In this document: positions 30,706-36,872 of the stretch, one piece after another
How positions within the stretch are numbered: position 1 is the stretch's first letter
Layout: every line of letters starts with the position of its first letter
DNA from: Betaproteobacteria bacterium
GTDB taxonomy: Bacteria; Pseudomonadota; Gammaproteobacteria; Burkholderiales; SG8-39
NCBI GenBank assembly: GCA_005883675.1
Contig: VBCM01000104.1
Location: forward strand, 5,536-42,407
Direction: 5' to 3'
Length of the DNA stretch: 36,872 nucleotides
The notes under the pieces: model-generated
The model's input: only the letters and a program-made list of their open reading frames with translations
Database searches by the model: none
Told to the model about the DNA's origin: nothing
Program-made: the position numbers and the translations under genes

Positions 30706-30906
30706 TCAGACAGTAGTCGTTTCGTAAGTTGACCGCTTGCCACGGAAACCCTTGAGCAGCTTGTCCGCGCGCTGGCTGTCTTCGACGCCAAGCGTCTTGC
30801 GGTTGTTGTAGCGGAAGTCAAACTCGGCAAGGTAGCGGTGTAGGTGGTTGTGCGCGCGATGCTGGTACACGCCTTTCGTGCCGCGCTTGAATACCGAAAA
30901 GAAATA
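30706..30906 (-). pseudogene. ISXO2-like transposase, C-terminal fragment
   Basis: About 66 residues ending at a TGA (30706-30708). The residues FSVFKRGTKGVYQH, then HLHRYLAEFDFRYNNRKTLG, and LLKGFRGKRSTY are the C-terminal signature of the DDE-type ISXO2/IS1595 transposase family. The sequence upstream (on the minus strand, beyond about 30907) does not continue the domain, so the catalytic core is gone. Confidence 0.8.
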
Positions 30907-30914
30907 CCTATGCC

Positions 30915-31025
30915 TACCAGTGCTCGCGGCAGAACGTGCAGGTCTGCGCCGCCGACTACATGAACGGCTGGTGGATCGGCAACGCGACTGACCGCGATCG
31001 CACCGCCGGCTCCGAGAGCAATTAG
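30915..31025 (+). pseudogene. unidentified gene fragment, 3' end
   Basis: Reading on the plus strand from 30915 gives 36 sensible residues (YQCSRQNVQVCAADYMNGWW, then IGNATDRDRTAGSESN) before a TAG. The composition, with two Cys and three Trp/Tyr in a short stretch, looks like the tail of a real protein, not a random GC-rich frame. There is no start codon, since it is cut by the junction with the IS remnant. I do not recognise the parent gene. Confidence 0.35.
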
Positions 31026-31078
31026 GACCACGCTTTGCTACGCGCGCTGAGCCGCGCGCAGCGCGCTCGGCCTATTGA

Positions 31079-31101
31079 CGCGCACGAGATGCGCGTTTTT
31101 T
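31079..31101 (+). terminator. Rho-independent terminator, first of a tandem pair
   Basis: Stem cgcgca/tgcgcg (31079-31084, 31090-31095), loop cgaga, then six Ts. It follows the unidentified gene fragment by 53 nt and may have been its terminator. Confidence 0.7.
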
Positions 31102-31112
31102 CCCTATGAGCC

Positions 31113-31135
31113 CGCGCACGAGATGCGCGTTTTTT
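31113..31135 (+). terminator. Rho-independent terminator, second of a tandem pair
   Basis: Identical to the hairpin 34 nt upstream. Together they should strongly reduce read-through from the dehydrogenase gene into the downstream eps genes unless a promoter follows. The 111 nt after the pair (31147-31257) show no gene; a promoter there cannot be identified by eye. Confidence 0.7.
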
Positions 31136-31257
31136 CCCTATGAGCCGATCGATGCAGTCGGGCCGGCGCATCAATCCCGGCCGGCCTACGTGCGCCGAGC
31201 GCGCGGGGCGACGGCGCACAACGAAGCTCAAGCATGCTTTCCCGCTATGAAAATCTG

Positions 31258-31326
31258 CAAGGCCGTGCTCGATGCGCGGGCGCTGCGCAAGGAAGGGCTG
31301 CGGGTATGGCGGCTCTAGCCATGGAA
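31258..31326 (+). repeat. direct repeat flanking the 845-bp scar, right copy
   Basis: Diverged copy (5 of 69 differences) of the dehydrogenase 3' end, stop and following atggaa. It encodes KAVLDARALRKEGLRVWRL in the same frame and then leads straight into the true start of the next gene at 31321. Confidence 0.9.
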
Positions 31327-32865
31327 CGCGAGCTCGCGCCTGCCGCGAGCCCGCAGAGACGAAAGCTGCGCGTCGGCGTGTTCGCCGATGCGCCGCTGCA
31401 GCCGCGCTGGATCGTCGAGGCGCTCGCCAAGCTCGCCGCCGCCGACTTCGCCGACGTTCGCCTGATCGAGGCCGGCCGCGCCGCGCCGGCGGCGCCGTCG
31501 CTTGCCTGGCGCCTGTACGGCGCACTCGACCGGCGCCTTTTCGGCACGGCGCCGACCGATCCGGTGCTGCTCACCGACGAGCTCGCCCCCGGCGCGCCGG
31601 ACACGCCGCTCGATATCGCGTTCGCCCTCGGCGCGGTCGAGGAGGCGAAGCTCGACGGCCGCGCGCGCTATGGCGTATGGCGCTTCTGCTTCGGCGCCGA
31701 CGGCGCGCTCGGCGAGACGCTCGCCGGGCTGCCCGAGGTCGCCGCGGCCGAGCCGCTCAGCGCTTCGGGCCTCAAGGTGCGCCTCGCCGCCGACCGCCCC
31801 GCGCGCCTGGCGTATCAGTCCTGGGCGCGCACCTACCCGTTCTCGGTGGCGCGCCACCGGGACCAGCTGCTGCGCAAGACCGCGGAGTTCGCCTATCGCG
31901 CGGTGCGCGAGCTGCATCATGCGGGCGAGAGCTGGCTCGGGCGGCTGCGCGAAATGCGCGAGCGGCCTTCGCCGCCGCGCCCGCCGGGCGTCGCCGATGC
32001 CACGCGCATCCTGGCGCGGCTTGCGCGCCGCGGCGTGGAGCGGGCGTTGAACATCGAGCAGTGGTTTCTCGCCTACCGCTTCGGCGGCCGCGTGCAGGCC
32101 GGCCTCGAGGGCTTCACGCGCATCCTGCCGCCGAAGGACCGCGACTGGGCCGACCCGTTCGTGGTCGAGAAAAGCGGGCGCTATTACATCTTCTTCGAGG
32201 AGCTGATCTACGCCGAAGGCAAGGCGCACATCGCCATGCTGGAGCTCGACCGCGCGGGGCGCACCTCGACGCCGACCCGGGTGCTCGAGGCGGACTACCA
32301 CCTCTCTTATCCATACGTCTTCGAGCACGACGGTCAGCTCTGGATGCTGCCCGAGAGCGCGCGCAACCGCCGCGTCGAGCTCTACCGCTGCGTCGACTTC
32401 CCGCTGTCGTGGAAGCGCGAGCAGGTGCTGCTCGAGGACGTGCGCCTCGTCGATGCGACGTTGCACCGCTCGGGCGAGCGCTGGTGGATGTTCGCCAACT
32501 CCGCCGCCGGCGGCTCGCGCATGTTCGACGACGAGCTGCACCTCTTCTATGCCGACCGGCTCATGGGCGAGTGGCGGCCGCATGCCAAGAACCCGGTGAA
32601 GTCCGACGCGCGCTCGTCCCGACCCGCAGGGAGCCTCTTCTCGCGCAATGGCGTGCTCTACCGCCCCGCGCAGGTGTGCGTACCGCGCTACGGCGCGGGC
32701 CTCGCCATCCACCGCGTGCTGAAGCTCACCCCCGAGGAATACGCCGAGCGGCAGGTCGAGCGGCTGCTGCCGAGCGCCGAGAGCGGCCTCTTCGGATTGC
32801 ACACCATGAACCGGGCGGGCGATCTCATCGTAGTGGACGCATTCGCACGCCGGCGACGAATCTAG
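31321..32865 (+). CDS. formyltransferase-like plus GINT1-like propeller protein
   Basis: 514 residues from ATG 31321. The first 200 or so resemble a formyltransferase/nucleotide-binding fold (KLRVGVFADAPLQPRWIVEA), but I see no clear formyl-transfer catalytic triad. From about residue 264 a five-bladed-propeller-type region follows: DWADPFVVEKSGRYYIFFEE, then LEADYHLSYPYVFEHDGQLW, LPESARNRRVELYR, LVDATLHRSGERWWMFAN, and NPVKSDARSSRPAGSLF. It matches my memory of the N-terminal domain named after plant glucosamine inositolphosphorylceramide transferase (GINT1), also found in bacterial polysaccharide loci. A sugar-modifying or sugar-transfer role is likely, but the reaction is unknown. The duplicated terminators lie upstream, so its expression may need its own promoter. 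Confidence 0.75.
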   Translation: MERELAPAASPQRRKLRVGVFADAPLQPRWIVEALAKLAAADFADVRLIEAGRAAPAAPSLAWRLYGALDRRLFGTAPTDPVLLTDELAPGAPDTPLDIAFALGAVEEAKLDGRARYGVWRFCFGADGALGETLAGLPEVAAAEPLSASGLKVRLAADRPARLAYQSWARTYPFSVARHRDQLLRKTAEFAYRAVRELHHAGESWLGRLREMRERPSPPRPPGVADATRILARLARRGVERALNIEQWFLAYRFGGRVQAGLEGFTRILPPKDRDWADPFVVEKSGRYYIFFEELIYAEGKAHIAMLELDRAGRTSTPTRVLEADYHLSYPYVFEHDGQLWMLPESARNRRVELYRCVDFPLSWKREQVLLEDVRLVDATLHRSGERWWMFANSAAGGSRMFDDELHLFYADRLMGEWRPHAKNPVKSDARSSRPAGSLFSRNGVLYRPAQVCVPRYGAGLAIHRVLKLTPEEYAERQVERLLPSAESGLFGLHTMNRAGDLIVVDAFARRRRI

Positions 32866-32869
32866 GCTC

Positions 32870-33955
32870 ATGACGACACGCCTATATTCGAGCATCGCCA
32901 TGCTCGGCGCCGCGCCCGAGACGCACGGCAGCATCGCGGCCGCGGTGGACGCCTACCGCGCGCACGGCCTCTTCAAGCGCTGGCCGATCACCTACATCGC
33001 GACGCACGGTGATGGCACGCTAAGGCGCAAAATCGCCATGGCCGGAACGGCGGCGCGCGAATTCGCCGCGCTCCTCGCCGAGCATCGCCGCGTGGCGGTG
33101 CATGTCCACGTCTCCTCCGGCGCGGGCTTCTGGCGCGAGGCTGCGTTCATGGGAGCGGCATTCGCCGCCGGCTGCCCGGTGGCGCTGCAGCTCCACGGCT
33201 CGGGCTACGTCGCGAGCAGCCGCTTGTTCCTCGAGCACGCCGCAATCGTTTGCGTGCCCTGCGAGGCGATGCGCACGTGGGTGCGCAGCGTGGCACGCAA
33301 CGCGGCCGTCGCCCTGGTGCCGCCGCCGGTGGCACTGGCCGCTCCCGAAGTCGCGGAGAAGCCGAACCTCGTGCTGTTCCTCGGCCGCCTCGACGCAACC
33401 AAGGGCATCTACGATCTGCTGGACGCCATCGCTGCGGTGCGGGCCACGGTGCCGGACGTGCGCCTGGTCTGCGCCGGCGATGGCGACCGCGTCGGCGTGA
33501 CGCGCTACGCGGAGCGGCTCGAGATTGCGGACGCCGTGAAGTTCACCGGCTGGGTCGGGCCGTCGGGCAAGCGCGCGCTGCTGGAGCATGCGGCGGTATT
33601 TGCACTCCCGTCGTACGACGAGGCACTACCGCTCGGCCTGCTCGAAGCAATGAGCGCCGGCATTCCGGTAGTCGCGACGAAAGTTGGCGGCATTCCCGAA
33701 GTGGTGGTCGACGGCGCGAGCGGCCTGCTGGTCGCGCCGGGCGACAAGGCCAACCTGCAACGCGCGCTCGCTCGCCTGCTTTGCGACCGCACCCTGGCAG
33801 CTCGCATGGGCGCCGCCGCGCGCGAGACCGCGCGCGTGCGCGCCGCGCCCGAGCGCGCGCTCGCGGCGCTGGAGGACGTGTACGACGCGCTCGGCGTCAG
33901 CGGGTCCGAGGAGCGCAGGCCGCGCCTGCAGGTCCCGCTGCGCAAGGCTGCGTGA
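32870..33955 (+). CDS. GT4-family glycosyltransferase
   Basis: 361 residues from ATG 32870. The N-domain has MLGAAPETHGSIAAAVDAYR and VHVHVSSGAGFWREA. The C-domain has LFLGRLDATKGIYDLLDAIA, FTGWVGPSGKRALLEHA, and PSYDEALPLGLLEAMSAGIP with the EX7E donor-binding Glu pair, then VGGIPEVV. It should act in the cytoplasm on the lipid-linked repeat unit. Its stop overlaps the next GTG start (GTGA), indicating coupling. Confidence 0.92.
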   Translation: MTTRLYSSIAMLGAAPETHGSIAAAVDAYRAHGLFKRWPITYIATHGDGTLRRKIAMAGTAAREFAALLAEHRRVAVHVHVSSGAGFWREAAFMGAAFAAGCPVALQLHGSGYVASSRLFLEHAAIVCVPCEAMRTWVRSVARNAAVALVPPPVALAAPEVAEKPNLVLFLGRLDATKGIYDLLDAIAAVRATVPDVRLVCAGDGDRVGVTRYAERLEIADAVKFTGWVGPSGKRALLEHAAVFALPSYDEALPLGLLEAMSAGIPVVATKVGGIPEVVVDGASGLLVAPGDKANLQRALARLLCDRTLAARMGAAARETARVRAAPERALAALEDVYDALGVSGSEERRPRLQVPLRKAA

Positions 33956-35064
33956 GGCGCCCGGTGGTCGTGCTGCTCGGGCCGAGCCGCGAGGCGATCA
34001 GCGGGGTGACCACGCATCTCAACGGGCTTCTCGGCTCGCGGCTGGTCGCGCGCTTCGATCTGGTGCATTTCCAGGTGGGCAGCGAAGGCCGCCGCGAGGG
34101 CTTCTTTGGCCGGCTCGCGCGCCTTGCGGCGAGCCCGTTTCTGCTGGCGGCGACCCTCGTGCGCACGGGTGCCGAGCTCCTGCATATCAACACGTCGCTC
34201 AACCGCAAGGCCTACTGGCGCGACCTCGGCTATCTCGTGGTGGCAAAGCTCTGCGGCGCGCGCGTGCTCTACCAGGTGCACGGCGGGCAGCTCGACCATT
34301 TCGCCCGCGGGAGCGGACTCTTCGCCGTTTTCCTGCGCGCGAGCCTCGGCCTTGCCGACGCGGTGGTCGTGCTCTCGCGCGCGCAGCTCGAGGCTTTCCG
34401 CGCGCGGCTTCCCGGGCAGGCGGTGGAGGTCGTGCCCAACGGCATCGATTGCACCCCCTATACGCGCTACAACCGTGCCGCGCCCGATCCGGCCGCACCG
34501 CTGCGGCTCATCTACATCGGCCGGCTCGCCCCCGCGAAGGGCCTGCTCGAGACGATCGAGGCGCTGCGCCTTGCGCGCGCCCGCGGCGTCGCGGCGCGAC
34601 TGGTGCTCGCGGGCAGCGGCCCCGAGGAGCCGCGGCTTCGCCAGTACGCGCGCGATGCGGCCCTCGCGCGCGACGTGGCGTTCGTCGGCCCGGCGTACGG
34701 CGCGCACAAGGCGCAGCTCCTCGCGCAGGCCGATGTGCTGGTGCTGGCGAGCTACGGCGAAGGGCTGCCGTACTCGCTGCTCGAAGCGATGGCGGCGGGC
34801 GTCGTGCCGATCGTCACGCCGGTGGGCGCCATCCCCGACGTGGTGAGCGAGGGCGAGCACGGTGTGTTCGTCGCGCCGCGCGACGCCGAAGTCGTGGCTG
34901 CCGCCATCTCCAAGCTGGCGGAGGATCGGGCCACGCTTGCGCGCATGAGCGCCGCCTGCCGCGCGCGCATCGCCGCGGCTTATTCGCTCGAGCGGGTGGC
35001 GCGCGATTTCTCGCAGCTCTACTGGGGACTGTGCGCGATGCGCACGCCCAAGGCCGCGACGTAG
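33952..35064 (+). CDS. GT4-family glycosyltransferase
   Basis: 370 residues from GTG 33952, which overlaps the previous stop. The same frame is open far upstream (to 33250) but that part is antisense-like filler, and homology starts at RRPVVVLLGPSREAISGVTT. The C-domain shows YIGRLAPAKGLLETIEALRL, AGSGPEEPRLRQYA, FVGPAYGAHKAQLLAQADVL, and SYGEGLPYSLLEAMAAGVVP (EX7E), then VGAIPDVV. It is the fourth GT4 enzyme of the locus, so the repeat unit probably holds at least five sugars counting the priming one; this is inferred from gene count. Confidence 0.92.
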   Translation: MRRPVVVLLGPSREAISGVTTHLNGLLGSRLVARFDLVHFQVGSEGRREGFFGRLARLAASPFLLAATLVRTGAELLHINTSLNRKAYWRDLGYLVVAKLCGARVLYQVHGGQLDHFARGSGLFAVFLRASLGLADAVVVLSRAQLEAFRARLPGQAVEVVPNGIDCTPYTRYNRAAPDPAAPLRLIYIGRLAPAKGLLETIEALRLARARGVAARLVLAGSGPEEPRLRQYARDAALARDVAFVGPAYGAHKAQLLAQADVLVLASYGEGLPYSLLEAMAAGVVPIVTPVGAIPDVVSEGEHGVFVAPRDAEVVAAAISKLAEDRATLARMSAACRARIAAAYSLERVARDFSQLYWGLCAMRTPKAAT

Positions 35065-35079
35065 GAGGGTAAGAGCGCC

Positions 35080-36872
35080 ATGTGCGGCATCGCCGGTTGG
35101 ATCGCCCCGAGTCGGCACGCGCCGGATGAGCGCGCGCTGCAGCCGATGCTGAATGCGCTCGCGCACCGCGGCCCCGACGGCGCCGGCAGCTGCTCGTTCC
35201 TCGCCGGGCGCGGCGAATACCGCGTGGCGCTCGGCCACCGGCGCCTCGCGATCATCGATCCGGCCGGCGCCCACCAGCCGATGTGCGACGAGGCCGCGGG
35301 CCTCGCGCTCACCTTCAACGGCGAGATCTACAACTTCCGCGAGATCCGCACCGAGCTCGAGTTCCACGGCTTCCAGTTCCAGCGCGATTCCGACACCGAG
35401 GTGCTGCTGCGGGCCTACCAGCACTGGGGGCCGCAGTGCGTGCATCACCTGCGCGGGCAGTTCGCTTTCGCCCTCTGGGACGCGGGCGCCGAGCGCTTGT
35501 TCCTCGCGCGCGACCGCTTCGGCGAAAAGCCGCTTTATCTCTACGAGGCGAACGGCGGCCTGTATTTCGCCTCCGAGCTGAAGGCGCTGCTCAAGCTTCC
35601 CAACATGCCGCGCGAGGTCGACCTCGCCTCGGTGTGGGACTACCTCGCGTACCGCTACGTGCCCGGCCCGCATACGCTGTTCGACGGCATCCGCAAGCTC
35701 CCGCCCGCCAGCGCCGCGATCTGGCACCGCGGGCACCTGCAGGAGCTGCGCTACTGGACGCCGCCTGACAAGTTCCCCCGCAGCGTGGTGCGTAATCTTC
35801 CGGCGCAGGAGACGCTCGGCGCCTTCCTCGGCCACCTGTCGGAGGCGGTGCAGCTGCAGATGGTGAGCGATGTGCCCTTCGGCGCGTATCTCTCCGGCGG
35901 GCTCGACTCGAGCGTGATCGTGGCGCTGATGACGCGCTACTGCTCCAAAGTAAAGACTTTCTCCGTCGGCTTTGCCGGCGACCGCTACAACGAGCTCGCG
36001 CACGCGGCGCGCGTCGCGCACGAATTCGGCACCGATCACTACCCGATGACGGTGACGCACGAAGAGTTCATGCACTACCTGCCGCGGCTCGTCGCCTGCC
36101 GCGATGCGCCGGTGTCCGAGCCCTCCGATATCGCGATTTATCTCTTATCGAAAGAAGCGGCTCGCACCGTCAAGATGGTGCTCACCGGAGAGGGCGCCGA
36201 CGAGACGCTGGGCGGCTATCGCAAGCACGTGGCGGAGTGCCTCGCGTGGATGTACTGGAGCGTGCCGCGGCGCCTGCGCCGCACGCTCCTCGCGCCGCTC
36301 GTGCACGAGCTGCCGTTGGGCTACCGCGACATGAAGATCGCGGTGGCGAGCCTGAACTGCGAGGACTGGCGCGAGCGCTACGTGCGCTGGTTCGGCGCCA
36401 TGGATTTCGCCGAGCGGCGCACGCTCTCGCGCCTGCGCGTGCACGAGCGCGAGATCCGCGACGAGCTGCCGCCCTACGACGCGCACCCCGACACGAGCGC
36501 GCTGCGGCGCATGCTGTATTTCGACCAGACGAGCTGGCTGCCCGACAACCTGCTCGAGCGCGGCGACCGCATGACCATGGCCGCCTCGATCGAGGCGCGC
36601 GTGCCGTTCCTCGACCACAAACTGGTGGAGTTCGTCGCCACGCTGCCCGACCACTGGCGCGTGGACGAGCTCAGGCGCAAGCGCGTGCTGCGCGAGGCCG
36701 CGCGCTCGATCCTGCCGCGCGAGATCCGCAAGCGCCGCAAGGTCGGCTTCCGCGTGCCGATGGACGAATGGTTCGCGGGCGGCATGCGCGAGTACCTCTA
36801 CGATCATCTGCGCTCGGCCGATTCGCTCACCAGGAGCTACTACAACACCGCGGTGCTCGAGCGCATCCTCGA
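35080..36872 (+). CDS. asparagine-synthase-type glutamine amidotransferase (3' end outside window)
   Basis: 597 codons are visible; the end is cut by the window. A strong Shine-Dalgarno (aggaggg, 35063-35069) precedes ATG 35080. The N-terminal glutaminase domain starts MCGIAGWIAP with nucleophile Cys2, then AHRGPDG, LGHRRLAIID and FNGEIYN. The synthetase domain has the PP-loop SGGLDSS from Ser272, TGEGADETLGGY, and RGDRMTMAASIEARVPFLDH. Family members in PEP-CTERM exopolysaccharide loci (exosortase-associated amidotransferases) probably amidate a uronic acid of the polymer instead of making asparagine. The upstream UDP-hexose dehydrogenase fits that. Free asparagine synthesis cannot be excluded. 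Confidence 0.92.
   Translation, partial: MCGIAGWIAPSRHAPDERALQPMLNALAHRGPDGAGSCSFLAGRGEYRVALGHRRLAIIDPAGAHQPMCDEAAGLALTFNGEIYNFREIRTELEFHGFQFQRDSDTEVLLRAYQHWGPQCVHHLRGQFAFALWDAGAERLFLARDRFGEKPLYLYEANGGLYFASELKALLKLPNMPREVDLASVWDYLAYRYVPGPHTLFDGIRKLPPASAAIWHRGHLQELRYWTPPDKFPRSVVRNLPAQETLGAFLGHLSEAVQLQMVSDVPFGAYLSGGLDSSVIVALMTRYCSKVKTFSVGFAGDRYNELAHAARVAHEFGTDHYPMTVTHEEFMHYLPRLVACRDAPVSEPSDIAIYLLSKEAARTVKMVLTGEGADETLGGYRKHVAECLAWMYWSVPRRLRRTLLAPLVHELPLGYRDMKIAVASLNCEDWRERYVRWFGAMDFAERRTLSRLRVHEREIRDELPPYDAHPDTSALRRMLYFDQTSWLPDNLLERGDRMTMAASIEARVPFLDHKLVEFVATLPDHWRVDELRRKRVLREAARSILPREIRKRRKVGFRVPMDEWFAGGMREYLYDHLRSADSLTRSYYNTAVLERIL

Larger units (their letters stand above)
30476..30907 (-). 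mobile_element. IS1595-family (ISXO2-like) remnant
   Basis: Lower in G+C than the surroundings, this stretch holds on the minus strand the 3' end of an ISXO2-like transposase gene and a small accessory ORF. The 5' part of the transposase gene is missing, cut at about 30907. I could not define the terminal inverted repeat; the element end may be near ttagatttgacctaccacgc (30491-30510). Confidence 0.7.
31079..31146 (+). repeat. 34-bp perfect tandem duplication containing a terminator
   Basis: Positions 31079-31112 are repeated exactly at 31113-31146. Each unit contains the cgcgca/tgcgcg hairpin, six Ts and the tail ccctatgagcc. The exact identity suggests a recent duplication or an assembly stutter. 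Confidence 0.9.

Noticed and set aside
30513-31031. 172-codon minus-strand open frame in the scar
   Set aside because: It reads the transposase and accessory gene in the wrong frame; the supported readings are 30524-30703 and 30706-30906.
33505-36075. 856-codon minus-strand open frame
   Set aside because: Antisense to two glycosyltransferases and the amidotransferase, with no recognisable domain.

Overview
The window is about two-thirds G+C or higher by eye. Its gene content points to a betaproteobacterium. The pointers are an EpsA/EpsD/EpsE/EpsF/EpsG exopolysaccharide set of the kind found in XrtB (exosortase) loci, a phasin for polyhydroxyalkanoate granules, and betaproteobacterial-style hybrid kinases. 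The genus cannot be fixed from sequence alone.

Left part (1-13.9 kb), signalling. A poly-HAMP hybrid histidine kinase, cut at its 5' end by the window edge, is followed by a second, soluble hybrid kinase. A REP-like palindrome lies between them. On the minus strand come two small genes (one unrecognised, one with a helix-turn-helix look) and a large REC-PAS-PAS-GAF-GAF-GGDEF-EAL protein for cyclic-di-GMP turnover. A phasin gene diverges from it. Next are a decayed receiver-domain remnant, a two-gene minus-strand operon (single-domain response regulator plus an unrecognised small protein), and a PhoB-type regulator on the plus strand.

Middle (13.9-17.4 kb), a minus-strand operon of sugar transferase, VanZ-like protein and GlmS. 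Two genes here are broken as written. The sugar transferase has lost about 43 nt that should encode its conserved PGITGW segment and is frameshifted. glmS has lost its first two dozen or so codons, including the nucleophile Cys, and is joined out of frame to the VanZ-like gene. These are either real lesions or assembly errors, and they need checking.

Right part (17.4-36.9 kb), the exopolysaccharide locus on the plus strand. The order is epsA (LuxR-type regulator), two terminator-like hairpins, a small secreted protein with a degenerate PEP-CTERM-like tail, epsD, epsE, epsF, epsG, a 47-codon membrane ORF where epsH/epsI might be expected, an O-antigen-ligase/Wzy-type polymerase, a glycosyltransferase, a Wzx-type flippase, a second glycosyltransferase, a UDP-hexose 4-epimerase and a UDP-hexose 6-dehydrogenase. 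An approximately 845-bp scar follows (IS1595-family remnant, an unrelated gene fragment, a duplicated terminator), flanked by 69-bp direct repeats that copy the dehydrogenase 3' end. After it come a formyltransferase-like/GINT1-like propeller protein, two more GT4 glycosyltransferases, and an asparagine-synthase-type amidotransferase cut by the window end.

Together the eps genes describe a Wzx/Wzy-type pathway: sugar-lipid priming, supply of a uronic or aminouronic UDP-sugar, at least four glycosyltransferases, flipping, polymerisation, chain-length control (EpsF/EpsG) and export (EpsE/EpsD). No exosortase gene is in the window although the PEP-CTERM-linked markers are. I found no tRNA, rRNA, CRISPR array or intact mobile element.
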